64,000 nt of DNA, taken from NCBI RefSeq assembly GCF_001191005.1, contig NZ_CP012201.1, positions 2,666,001-2,730,000 on the forward strand. Direction: 5' to 3'. Positions 16,380-24,998 of this stretch are shown piece after piece (the first letter of the stretch is position 1; each line of letters starts with the position of its first letter). Below the pieces are notes generated by a model. That model did no database searches, was not told the origin of the DNA, and saw only the letters and a program-made list of their open reading frames with translations. The DNA comes from Massilia sp. NR 4-1 (GTDB taxonomy: Bacteria > Pseudomonadota > Gammaproteobacteria > Burkholderiales > Burkholderiaceae_D). The position numbers and the translations under genes were made by a program.

Positions 16380-16435
16380 GGTTTCCTACCTATTCTTAAA
16401 TACATATGGGGAGCGGCCGCGCGGGCCGCTCGGGA

Positions 16436-16927
16436 TTACTCGTCGCCGTCGTCGTCGTCCTGGTGCAGCTCTTCCAGGGCGATGGCCAGATTGGCCATTT
16501 CCACGGCCACGCGCGCCGCTTCCGCGCCTTTGACGGCCATGCGCACTTCGGCCTGCTCATCGTTTTCGGTGGTCAGCACGGCGTTGGCGATCGGGATATT
16601 GCAGTCCAGGCTGACGCGCGTGATGCCGGCGCCGGACTCGTTCGAGACCAGTTCGAAGTGGTAGGTTTCGCCGCGGATGACGGCGCCCAGCGCGATCAGC
16701 GCGTCGAACTGCTCGGTTTCGGCCATCTTTTGCAGGATCAGCGGGATTTCCAGCGCGCCCGGCACGGTCACGTGCAGCACGTCTTCATCGGCCACGCCCA
16801 GGTGCTTCAGTTCCGCCAGACAGGCCGACAGCAGGCCGTGGCAGACGTCTTCGTTAAAACGCGCCTGTACGATGCCGATGCGCAGGCTTTCGCCATCCAG
16901 ATTGGTTTCGTAGCTTCCTACGGTCAT
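16436..16927 (-). CDS. ribH: 6,7-dimethyl-8-ribityllumazine synthase
   Basis: A 163-residue lumazine synthase that condenses 5-amino-6-ribitylamino-uracil with 3,4-dihydroxy-2-butanone 4-phosphate, the penultimate step to riboflavin. It shows the family segments IGIVQARFNEDVC (substrate pocket), VPGALEIPLILQKMA, LGAVIRGETYHFELV and CNIPIANAVLTTENDEQA. The C-terminus is unusually acidic (DDDDGDE). It lies 33 bp after ribBA and 56 bp before nusB. The second substrate of the reaction is supplied by the upstream ribBA product. Confidence 0.96.
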   Translation of the reverse strand: MTVGSYETNLDGESLRIGIVQARFNEDVCHGLLSACLAELKHLGVADEDVLHVTVPGALEIPLILQKMAETEQFDALIALGAVIRGETYHFELVSNESGAGITRVSLDCNIPIANAVLTTENDEQAEVRMAVKGAEAARVAVEMANLAIALEELHQDDDDGDE

Positions 16928-16960
16928 GACTTGCCTCTTTCGATAAATGGTTAATATAGT

Positions 16961-18073
16961 TTACGCGGCCGGTTTGGCCAGAAAACCGCTGACTTCCAGC
17001 CCGAAGCCCGTCATCGACGGCATCTTGCGCGGGCTGGCCAGCAATTGCATCTTGCTCACGCCCAGCTCGCGCAGGATCTGGGCGCCGATACCGTAGCTGC
17101 GCAGATCCATGCTGGCGGCGCGGCCTTGCGGCTTGGCGGCCGGCTGGCCGAGCGCGGCGAACTGGGTGAACAGCTGCTCGGCGGTCTCGCCGCAATTCAG
17201 CAGCACGATCACGCCATGCGGCGCCGCCTTGATCGCTTTCAGCGAGGACGACACATTCCACGAGTGGGTGGTGGCTTCCGTTTCCAGCAGGTCCAGGATG
17301 GACACCGGCTGGTGCACGCGCACCAGCGAATCCTGGCCCGGCGCCACTTCGCCATGCACCAGCGCCAGGTGGGCGCTGCCGCTCGGCTTGTCGCGGAAGG
17401 CGATCATCTGGAAGTCGCCATGGGCGGTGCGCAGCGGACGTTCGGCCACGCGCTCCACCATGCACTCGTTCTGGCTGCGGTAGTGGATCAGGTCCGCGAT
17501 GGTGCCGATTTTCAGGCCATGCTCCTTGGCGAATTCCAGCAGGTCGGGCAGGCGGGCCATGGTGCCGTCGTCCTTGACGATCTCGCAGATCACCGAGGCC
17601 GGGGTCAGGCCGGCCATGGCGGTCAGGTCGCAACCGGCTTCGGTATGGCCGGCGCGCATCAGCACCCCGCCCTTCACCGCGCGCAACGGGAAGATATGGC
17701 CCGGCTGCACGATGTCGCTCGGCTTGGCGTTCTTGGCCACGGCCACCTGGATGGTCTTGGCGCGGTCGGCCGCCGAAATCCCGGTGGTCACGCCTTCCGC
17801 CGCTTCGATCGACACGGTGAAGTTGGTGCCGAAAGAGGTACCATTACGGCTGGTCATCATGCTCAGTTCCAGCTGGTCGCAGCGTTCCTCGCTCAGGGTC
17901 AGGCACACCAGGCCACGCGCATGCTTGATCATGAAGTTGATCGCTTCGGGCGTGACAAAATCGGCGGCAAGCACCAGATCGCCTTCATTCTCGCGGTCCT
18001 CTTCGTCCACCAGAATCACCATGCGGCCAGCGCGCAGTTCGGCAACGATTTCTTCGGTGCTGGAAATAGACAT
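16961..18073 (-). CDS. ribBA: 3,4-dihydroxy-2-butanone-4-phosphate synthase with degenerate GTP cyclohydrolase II-like domain
   Basis: A 370-residue two-domain protein. The N-terminal domain (about 1-200) is a full RibB: VDEEDRENEGDL, FMIKHARGLVC, the FTVSIEA strand and RAGHTEAGCDL. The C-terminal domain keeps the overall GTP cyclohydrolase II shape, including SYGIGAQILRELGV. It lacks the Cys-x10-Cys-x-Cys zinc ligands expected near residues 245-265, where VRVHQPVSILDLL and HSWNVSSSL stand instead. So the RibB reaction is expected, and cyclohydrolase activity probably is not. This form, called RibBX in some literature, is known in several proteobacteria. AAGGA lies upstream of the ATG. I see no FMN riboswitch in the 220-bp upstream region. 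Confidence 0.93.
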   Translation of the reverse strand: MSISSTEEIVAELRAGRMVILVDEEDRENEGDLVLAADFVTPEAINFMIKHARGLVCLTLSEERCDQLELSMMTSRNGTSFGTNFTVSIEAAEGVTTGISAADRAKTIQVAVAKNAKPSDIVQPGHIFPLRAVKGGVLMRAGHTEAGCDLTAMAGLTPASVICEIVKDDGTMARLPDLLEFAKEHGLKIGTIADLIHYRSQNECMVERVAERPLRTAHGDFQMIAFRDKPSGSAHLALVHGEVAPGQDSLVRVHQPVSILDLLETEATTHSWNVSSSLKAIKAAPHGVIVLLNCGETAEQLFTQFAALGQPAAKPQGRAASMDLRSYGIGAQILRELGVSKMQLLASPRKMPSMTGFGLEVSGFLAKPAA

Positions 18074-18295
18074 TATTGTATCCTTTTGTGAAATGCAGGA
18101 ACGGCAAATATTTCTTAACCCGCTATTTTAAAGGATTTGGCGCTGGCCGGCCGTAATTCCCTGCGGCAGGCTGCAATTCTTCCCATTTCAAAAATACCAT
18201 ATTATCAAGACGGTAATTTTTCAGCGCACCACAGCCGTGCGCCCTCCTCCTGAACTGCGGAGTAGCATCAATCTCACCCCCGCCAGGCACGCACC

Positions 18296-21200
18296 ATGGC
18301 CACTATTCTCATCGTTGACGACCGCCCCAGCAACCGGGAATACCTGGTGACGCTGCTGGGCTTCACGCCGCACCATCTGCTCGAAGCCTGCGACGGCGTG
18401 CAGGCGCTGGCGCTGGCGCGCCGCGCATATCCCGACCTGGTGATCACCGACATCCTCATGCCCGGCATGGATGGCTTCGAATTCGTGCAGCAGCTGCGTG
18501 CCGATGCGGCGCTCGCAGCCACGCCGGTCATCTTTTACAGCGCCACCTATTCGCCGGACGAGATGCAGGCCATGGCCAGCAGCTGCGGCGTACGCACAGT
18601 GCTGCCCAAGCCCTGCGAACAGCAGGCGATACTCGACGCCGTGGCATTTGAACTGGGGCTGGATGAAACGGCCGGCCCGGCCGCAGGCACGGCGCCGGCC
18701 GGCGGGCAAGCGGCCCGGGACGCTGGCGCGCCCCCTGCCGGCGGCGCCAGCCGTCCTGCCTTCCTCGCCAGCCAGCCAGGCGCCGCCAGCCGCCTGGTGG
18801 CCCTGCAGGAACTCAGCCTGCGCCTGAACGGCGAACGCGATTGCACGCAGATGGCCGCCGATTTCGCGCGCGGCGCCGCCATCCTGCTCGATGCCGAGGT
18901 GGTGGCGCTTTGCCTGCTCAACAGCAACGAGAGCGGCATTGGCCATCTGGCTGCCCACGGCGTGGACGCCGCCCAGCTGCATGCCCAGGCCACCGACCGG
19001 GAGCGCTTCCCCGGCCAGCTGATGGCCAGCCGCCACCTGCTGCATCTGCGCGCCGGCGCGGCGGAACTGCAGGCGCTGCCGGCCGGCCATCCACCGGTGC
19101 ATGAGGCGCTGGGCCTGGCGATCCGCGACGGGCTGGCGCTGCATGGCTGGGTGTATGCGGCCAATCCGCGCACCCGGCCTTTCAGCGGCGAGGACGAGCA
19201 AACCTTGCTGCTGCTGGCCGCGCAGCTGGCTGGCGCCTACCGCAATATGCAGTTGTACGAGATGGTGCAGCGCCACGCCGCCCACTTGCAGGTGGAGGCC
19301 GCCGCGCGCCAGGCCAGCGAGGCGCGCTACCGCGCCATGAGCGAGTCGGCGCCGGACGCCATCGTCGCCCTCGACAGCGAACAACACATCCTCAGCTTTA
19401 ACGGCGCGGCCGAAGCCATGTTCGGCTACGCCGCCAGCGAGGTGCTGGGCCGGCACGCCGCCATGCTGATCGCGCCCCGCTCGCAGGCCGAGCACCAGGC
19501 CCGCTTCGAGCGCTACCGGGGCACCGGCGAAACCAGCTACAGCGGCCGTCTGGCGGAACTGCATGGGCGGCGCAAGAATGGCGAGGAATTCATCGGCGAA
19601 CTGTCACTGTCGGTGGCCAGCGCCGATGGCGCGCCCTTGTTTACCGTGATTCTGCGCGACACCACGCAGCGGCGCGCCATGGAAGAGCGTTTGCGCCTGC
19701 TCGCGCGCGTTTTCGACAGCACGCAGGAACGCATCGCCATCACCGATGCCGCCGGCCACATCGTGGCCGTGAATCCCGCCTTCACCCAGATCACCGGCTA
19801 CGCGGAAAGCGAGGTGCTGGGGCAGAATCCGCGCCTGCTACGCTCCGGGCGCCAGGAGCCGGGCTTTTACCGCGAAATGTGGCACTGCCTGGAAACCAAG
19901 GGCCACTGGCGCGGCGAAATCTGGAACCGGCGCAAGAACGGCGAGGTGTATCCGGAGCGCATGAGCATCGACACCATGCGCGATGAACGCGGCAAGGTGG
20001 CCGCCTATGTTTCGGTATCCAGCGACATCAGCGCGCTGAAGCAAGCCCATTACCAGCTCGACTTCCTGCACAGCCACGATCCTCTGACCCAGTTGCCCAA
20101 CCGCGCCCTGCTCAACGACAGGCTGCAGCAGGCGATCCAGAGCGCGGAAGCCGGCACGCGCCAGGTTGCGCTGCTGCTGCTCGACATCGACCGCCTGCAG
20201 CGCATCAACGACAGCCTGGGCCACGAAGCGGGCGACCTGCTGCTGCAAAGGCTGGCACAGCGCCTGAGCCTGGCCGCAGGACCGGCCGACACCCTGGCCC
20301 ATCTGGGCGGCGACGAATTCGCGCTGCTGCTCACCCAGTTCGACGATGTGGACGAAGTGATCGCCGCCGCGCGCCGCCTGCTGGCGCACCTGGCCGAACC
20401 GCTCGCCATCCACGGCCAGGAAGTCTATGTCACCGCCAGCATCGGCATCAGCCTGTCTCCGCGCGACGGCGCCAGCGCCAGCGCCCTGCTGATCGGCGCC
20501 GGCGCCGCGCTGTCGCATATGAAACAGACCGGGCGCAACGGCTTCCGCTTCTTCACCGCCGAAATGAATGCCCACGCGCTGCGCTGGGTCACGCTGGAAA
20601 CCCATCTGCGCCACGCCATCGACAGGCAGGAGCTGGAGCTGGTCTATCAGCCGCAGGTGGCGCTGAGCGATGGCCGCATCAGCGGCATGGAGGCACTGCT
20701 GCGCTGGAACAGCGCGGAACTGGGCCGCATCTCGCCGGCCGACTTCATCCCGCTGGCCGAGGACAGCGGCTTGATTCACGACATCGGCCGCTGGGTCTTG
20801 CAGCAGGCCTGCCGCCAGAACCAGCTCTGGCATGCGGCCGGTCTGGGCGAACTGCCGGTGGCCGTGAATGTCTCGGCCAGCCAACTGGCCGGCGGCCGCC
20901 TGCCGGACGAAGTGCGCGCCGCGCTGGCCGCCAGCGGCTTGCCGCCGCAATGCCTGGAGCTGGAACTGACCGAGAGCGTGATGATGCGCGATGTCGAACA
21001 TACGCAGGCGCAGCTGGCCGAGCTGGCCAATCTCGGCGTCTCGATCTCGCTCGACGATTTCGGCACCGGCTATTCCTCGCTCAGCTATCTGTCGCGCTTC
21101 ACGCTGGACAAGCTGAAGATCGACCAGAGCTTCGTGCGCAATATCACCAGCGAACCGCGCAGCGCCGCCATCGCCCAGGCCACGGTGGCGCTGGCGCATG

Positions 21201-21784
21201 GCCTGAATCTGGTGGTGGTGGCGGAAGGTGTCGAAACGGCGGGCCAGCTCAGTTATCTGCGCGGCATAGGCTGCGACAAGATCCAGGGTTTCCTGTTCAG
21301 CGCCCCGCTGGCCGCGGACGATTTCGAAAGCCTGCTGCGCGAAGGCCGCCGCCTGCCGCCGGACACGCTGGAAGACCTGGAGCTGACGCCCTCGCGCACC
21401 CTGCTGCTGCTGGACGACGAGCCGAGCATCCTGTACGCCCTGGTGCGCCTGTTCCGGCGCGAAGGTTACCGCGTGCTGATCGCGCACAACGCGCCCCAGG
21501 CGCTGGAACTGCTGGCGGCCAACCCGGTGCAGGTGGTCATTTCAGACCAGCGCATGCCGGAAATGAGCGGCACCGAATTCCTGGCGCGCGCACGCGAGTT
21601 GTATCCGCAGACGGTACGCATGGTGCTGTCCGGCTATGCCGATCTCGCCACCGTCACCGATGCCATCAACCGCGGCGCCGTCTACAAATTCCTCAGCAAG
21701 CCGTGGGATGGCGAGGAACTGAAACAGGCCGTGCGCGACGCCTTCGCGCTGGCCGAACAGCAGGAAGCGCTGCGCACAGACTGA
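18296..21784 (+). CDS. REC-GAF-PAS-PAS-GGDEF-EAL-REC signalling protein
   Basis: A 1162-residue cytosolic protein with receivers at both ends. In order: REC (D52 in VITDILMPGMDG), a GAF-like region (about 165-325), two PAS domains (about 340-460 and 470-590; FGYAASEVLGR and ITGYAESEVLGQ segments), GGDEF (671-675), EAL (E799 in GMEALLRW, with LELTESVMM and DDFGTGYSS), and a C-terminal REC (D1084 in VVISDQRMPEMSG, then YKFLSKPWD). The EAL catalytic motifs are intact. The GGDEF motif is intact, but the RxxD inhibitory site is absent. The C-terminal receiver resembles those linked to HD-GYP proteins. It is transcribed divergently from ribBA, with no kinase next to it. Confidence 0.9.
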   Translation: MATILIVDDRPSNREYLVTLLGFTPHHLLEACDGVQALALARRAYPDLVITDILMPGMDGFEFVQQLRADAALAATPVIFYSATYSPDEMQAMASSCGVRTVLPKPCEQQAILDAVAFELGLDETAGPAAGTAPAGGQAARDAGAPPAGGASRPAFLASQPGAASRLVALQELSLRLNGERDCTQMAADFARGAAILLDAEVVALCLLNSNESGIGHLAAHGVDAAQLHAQATDRERFPGQLMASRHLLHLRAGAAELQALPAGHPPVHEALGLAIRDGLALHGWVYAANPRTRPFSGEDEQTLLLLAAQLAGAYRNMQLYEMVQRHAAHLQVEAAARQASEARYRAMSESAPDAIVALDSEQHILSFNGAAEAMFGYAASEVLGRHAAMLIAPRSQAEHQARFERYRGTGETSYSGRLAELHGRRKNGEEFIGELSLSVASADGAPLFTVILRDTTQRRAMEERLRLLARVFDSTQERIAITDAAGHIVAVNPAFTQITGYAESEVLGQNPRLLRSGRQEPGFYREMWHCLETKGHWRGEIWNRRKNGEVYPERMSIDTMRDERGKVAAYVSVSSDISALKQAHYQLDFLHSHDPLTQLPNRALLNDRLQQAIQSAEAGTRQVALLLLDIDRLQRINDSLGHEAGDLLLQRLAQRLSLAAGPADTLAHLGGDEFALLLTQFDDVDEVIAAARRLLAHLAEPLAIHGQEVYVTASIGISLSPRDGASASALLIGAGAALSHMKQTGRNGFRFFTAEMNAHALRWVTLETHLRHAIDRQELELVYQPQVALSDGRISGMEALLRWNSAELGRISPADFIPLAEDSGLIHDIGRWVLQQACRQNQLWHAAGLGELPVAVNVSASQLAGGRLPDEVRAALAASGLPPQCLELELTESVMMRDVEHTQAQLAELANLGVSISLDDFGTGYSSLSYLSRFTLDKLKIDQSFVRNITSEPRSAAIAQATVALAHGLNLVVVAEGVETAGQLSYLRGIGCDKIQGFLFSAPLAADDFESLLREGRRLPPDTLEDLELTPSRTLLLLDDEPSILYALVRLFRREGYRVLIAHNAPQALELLAANPVQVVISDQRMPEMSGTEFLARARELYPQTVRMVLSGYADLATVTDAINRGAVYKFLSKPWDGEELKQAVRDAFALAEQQEALRTD

Positions 21785-21918
21785 TAAAATTGCGCGCTTA
21801 TCGGCGGCCGGTAGCGTTTATCGGCCTTGTGGCGCGCTGGTCGCATGCCGCCCCGCGGCCGGCCGCCCTCGGGCAAAGTGGCGCCAGACAATCCCGTCCG
21901 CCCTCGGAAAAACAGCAT

Positions 21919-22488
21919 ATGAAAATCAGTTACATCATCGCCGCAGCCCTTGGTGCCAGCGCCATCACCGCCTTGGCCAGCAACGCCTTGCCCCTGCCTG
22001 CACAATGGCTGCTGGCCGGCGAATCGCCGCGCCAGTACATAGCCGGCGTGGATATGGACACCACCGTCAGCGGCAAGGGCGCCAAATTCCTGCGCCACGC
22101 CAAGGGCAATGGCCAGAGCTGGGCCACCGTGATGCAGCAGATCGCGCCCGACCACTACCTGGGCAAGCGCGTGCGCTTCAAGGCCAAGGTCAAGACCAAG
22201 GACGTCAGCGAATGGGCCGGTCTGTGGATGCGCATCGATACGCCGCGCCGCTCCAAATCCCCTTTCTATAACAGCGAAGACAAGCCGATCAACGGCACCA
22301 CCGCTTGGCAGCTGCGCAGCGTGGTGCTGGACGTGCCGCAGGATGCGACCTCCATTTCGTTCGGCGTCATCGGCGGCGGCAAGGGCCAGGTGTGGATCGA
22401 TGCACTGGCGCTGGAAATCGTCGGCAATGAGGTGCCGGTGGACGTGCAGCCGAATTCCGATCCCTTGCCCACCACGCCGCAGCTTTGA
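21919..22488 (+). CDS. Secreted protein of unknown function, first gene of a LytS/LytTR operon
   Basis: A 189-residue protein with an N-terminal signal-peptide-like segment (MKISYIIAAALGASAITALA) and a mature part that is rich in beta-strand patterns: WATVMQQIAPDHYLGKRVRFK, WAGLWMRID and a C-terminal VWIDALALEIVG. The pattern is that of a jelly-roll, carbohydrate-binding-like domain, but I cannot name a family with confidence. I chose the ATG at 21919; the longer frame overlaps the upstream gene out of frame. Its stop overlaps the start of the LytS-type kinase (TGATG), so translation is coupled. An extracytoplasmic partner or sensor role for the kinase is possible and inferred from position only. 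Confidence 0.65.
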   Translation: MKISYIIAAALGASAITALASNALPLPAQWLLAGESPRQYIAGVDMDTTVSGKGAKFLRHAKGNGQSWATVMQQIAPDHYLGKRVRFKAKVKTKDVSEWAGLWMRIDTPRRSKSPFYNSEDKPINGTTAWQLRSVVLDVPQDATSISFGVIGGGKGQVWIDALALEIVGNEVPVDVQPNSDPLPTTPQL

Positions 22489-23594
22489 TGCCGCCCGCTC
22501 AAACAGGCGACGACGGCACCGCGCCACCGCTGCCGGAACGCACGCAAGCCCTGCTGGTCGGCCTGCCGCGATTCGGCGCCGCGCAGGCCGGCGCCAGCCT
22601 GCTGGTGCTGGCCGTGGTGGCCAGCCTGGCGTGGCTGCGCAAGGAGCATCTATGGCTGGCCACCTTCACCCTGCTCCTGCTGCCGCCGCTCATCGGCAGC
22701 GCAGGCCTGCAAGGCTGGGGCCTGCTGCTGCAATGGCTGGCGCGCCGCCCGCGCCTGGCCCGGCTGCTGCCGCGACGGCGCAATGGCTGGCGCATCAACT
22801 GGCTGGTGCTGGCCATTGCGCTGGCGGCCGGCAGTTATCTGGCCCTGCACGCCTACCTGGCCTGGAATGCCAGCCATGAACTGCTTGGCCTCACCGACGA
22901 GCAAGCCCTGGCCTATGCCCTGGCCTCCGGCGCCCTGCTGCTCGGCATTCCGCTGTGGCAGGCGCAACGCCAGGCCCGGACGCTGCAACTGGCGCACCTC
23001 AAGCAGGCAGCCCTGTCAGCCGAACTGAAAGCCCTGCAAGCCCAGGTCGAGCCGCACTTCCTGTATAACACCCTGGCCAACACACGCTATCTGGCGCGCC
23101 ACGATCCGCAAAAAGCCGTACAAATGCTGGACCATCTGATCGCCTATCTGCACAGCGCCTTGCCGGATATGCGCAGCCATGCCTCCACCTTGGCGCGCGA
23201 ATGCGAGCTGGCGGAACACTATCTGGCTCTGATGGCGATACGTTTTGGCGAGCGCCTGTCCTTCAAGGTGGCATATCCCGCAACGCTCGGTGCAAGCGAA
23301 ATGCCGCCGCTGCTGCTGATGTCCCTGGTGGAAAACGCGATCCGGCATGGCGTTGAACCCCAGCCCGGCGCCGTGCATGTCGAAGTGGCGGCGCTGGCGG
23401 CAGGCTCGCATCTGCAGATCATGGTCAGCGATAATGGCGCCGGCCTGGAAACCACGGCAATGGGCAGCGGCGTCGGCTTGCGCAATCTGCGCGAGCGGCT
23501 GGCGGCGCGCTACGGCGGCAATGCCCGCTTCGACCTGCGCGCCGGCGCCCATGGATGTACCGAGGCCGAACTGCTGCTGCCCTTGAAAGAATAA
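22488..23594 (+). CDS. LytS/YehU-type sensor histidine kinase
   Basis: A 368-residue kinase with about four transmembrane helices (roughly 33-51, 57-80, 105-125, 144-158). A His_kinase domain follows with the characteristic LKALQAQVEPHFLYNTLANT motif (H190), and a HATPase_c domain with LVENAIRHGVEP and SDNGAGLE. Such kinases pair with LytTR regulators, and one follows directly with no intergenic base. The start is the ATG overlapping the upstream stop; the preceding TTG at 22485 is less likely. The AlgZ/AlgR-type arrangement is a candidate relative, but the signal is unknown. Confidence 0.9.
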   Translation: MPPAQTGDDGTAPPLPERTQALLVGLPRFGAAQAGASLLVLAVVASLAWLRKEHLWLATFTLLLLPPLIGSAGLQGWGLLLQWLARRPRLARLLPRRRNGWRINWLVLAIALAAGSYLALHAYLAWNASHELLGLTDEQALAYALASGALLLGIPLWQAQRQARTLQLAHLKQAALSAELKALQAQVEPHFLYNTLANTRYLARHDPQKAVQMLDHLIAYLHSALPDMRSHASTLARECELAEHYLALMAIRFGERLSFKVAYPATLGASEMPPLLLMSLVENAIRHGVEPQPGAVHVEVAALAAGSHLQIMVSDNGAGLETTAMGSGVGLRNLRERLAARYGGNARFDLRAGAHGCTEAELLLPLKE

Positions 23595-24347
23595 ATGCAA
23601 GAAACCGATATTTTCCGCCCACGCCTCTTGATTGCCGACGACGAGCCGCTGCTGCGCGCCGAACTGCGCGAATCGCTGCGCCAGTTATGGCCCGAAGCGG
23701 ATATTGTGGCCGAAGCGGCCGACGGCTACGAGGCGCTGCGCCTGGCGCGCGAGCACCAGCCCGATGCGGCATTTCTCGATATCCGCATGCCGGGCTTGAA
23801 TGGACTGGAACTGGCCGCCGCCTTTGGCCTGCGCACCCACGTGGTCTTTGTCACTGCCTATCAGGAACACGCGCTGGCCGCTTTCGACAACGGCGCCCTG
23901 GATTACGTGCTGAAACCGACCGATCCGCTGCGCCTGGCGCGCGCCATCGAGCGCCTGCGGACGCGCATGAGCAGCCCGCCGCCCGATCTGCGCCAGCTCG
24001 CGCGCACGCTGGCACTCAAACCGGCAGCGCCAGCCTGGCTGCAAGCCTCGGTCGGCAATACCATCCACTTCATCGCGCCGCAGGACGTGATCTACTTCTG
24101 CGCCGAGGCCAAATACACGCGCGTGGTGACGGCCCAGCTGGAAGCGCATATCCGCCTGCCGCTCAAGGAGCTGGCCGACACCCTGGGCGAGGGCTTCTGG
24201 CAGGTCCACCGCGCTTACGTGGTCGCGGTGCGCAGCATCGCCGCCGCCACGCGCGACGAGGATGGCGCGCTGTGGCTGAAACTGCGCGGCCATGCCGCGC
24301 GGCTGCCGGTCAGCCAGCGCTACCAGCACCGCTTCAAAGGCATGTAG
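23595..24347 (+). CDS. LytTR-family response regulator
   Basis: A 250-residue transcription factor with an N-terminal receiver domain (DDEP acidic pocket at 15-18, phospho-acceptor D62 in FLDIRMPGLNG, FVTAYQEHALAAF, LDYVLKP). A C-terminal LytTR DNA-binding domain (about 145-245) carries IHFIAPQDVIYFCAEAKYTR, IRLPLKELAD, FWQVHRAYVVAV and LPVSQRY. It starts immediately after the kinase stop codon. It ends 3 bp from the convergent ribE stop, with no visible terminator. Together with the two upstream genes it forms a secreted protein-kinase-regulator operon. Confidence 0.93.
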   Translation: MQETDIFRPRLLIADDEPLLRAELRESLRQLWPEADIVAEAADGYEALRLAREHQPDAAFLDIRMPGLNGLELAAAFGLRTHVVFVTAYQEHALAAFDNGALDYVLKPTDPLRLARAIERLRTRMSSPPPDLRQLARTLALKPAAPAWLQASVGNTIHFIAPQDVIYFCAEAKYTRVVTAQLEAHIRLPLKELADTLGEGFWQVHRAYVVAVRSIAAATRDEDGALWLKLRGHAARLPVSQRYQHRFKGM

Positions 24348-24350
24348 GAA

Positions 24351-24986
24351 TCAGCTGGCGTTTTTTTCCACCGACAGCATGCGCTCCACATAGCGCGCGA
24401 TCAGGTCGATTTCCAGATTGACCTTGGCGCCGGCTTTCAGGTGCTTGAGGGTCGTGACCTGGATGGTGTGCGGGATCAGGTTGATGGAGAACTGGCACAC
24501 CATATCTGCACCGCTGCCGATATCCTCAACGCGGTTGACCGTCAGCGAGACACCGTTGACCACCACCGAACCTTTGAAGGCCAGGTATTTGGCCAGCTCG
24601 CGCGGCGCCTCGATCACCAGCTCCCAGGATTCGCCCACCGGCTCGAACTTGCGCACCAGGCCCAGGCCGTCGACGTGGCCGGAAACCAGGTGGCCGCCCA
24701 GGCGTTCGGCCAGGGTCAGGGCTTTTTCCAGGTTCACTTCGGTGGTCGTGTCCAGGCCCACGGTGCAGTTCAGGCTTTCGCGCGAGACGTCGACGGTGAA
24801 GCCGCTGGCGCTCTTTTCCACCACCGTCATGCAGGCGCCGTTGATGGCGATGGAGTCGCCCAGGGCCACGTCGGCCAGCGGCAGGCCGCCCGCATCGATA
24901 TTCAGGCGCACGCCCGCATCCAGACCGCCTTCGAGCGGGGTGACGGTGTTGATTTTGCCGACTGCGGCAACGATACCAGTAAACAT
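24351..24986 (-). CDS. ribE: Riboflavin synthase (alpha subunit)
   Basis: A 211-residue protein with two lumazine-binding domains in tandem: the first starts MFTGIVAAVGKI and contains GDSIAINGACMTV. The second contains FKGSVVVNGVSLTVN with the paired conserved motif, and HLVSGHVDGLGLV lies between them. It dismutates 6,7-dimethyl-8-ribityllumazine to riboflavin. It is 12 bp downstream of ribD on the same strand. Together with ribBA and ribH about 8 kb away, all four late riboflavin functions are present in the window, though a stand-alone GTP cyclohydrolase II gene is not. Confidence 0.96.
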   Translation of the reverse strand: MFTGIVAAVGKINTVTPLEGGLDAGVRLNIDAGGLPLADVALGDSIAINGACMTVVEKSASGFTVDVSRESLNCTVGLDTTTEVNLEKALTLAERLGGHLVSGHVDGLGLVRKFEPVGESWELVIEAPRELAKYLAFKGSVVVNGVSLTVNRVEDIGSGADMVCQFSINLIPHTIQVTTLKHLKAGAKVNLEIDLIARYVERMLSVEKNAS

Positions 24987-24998
24987 GGAGATACCAAT

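Noticed and set aside
18074..18295. An FMN riboswitch upstream of ribBA
   Set aside because: The upstream region lacks the conserved FMN aptamer segments; only an AT-rich leader with AAGGA before the start is seen.
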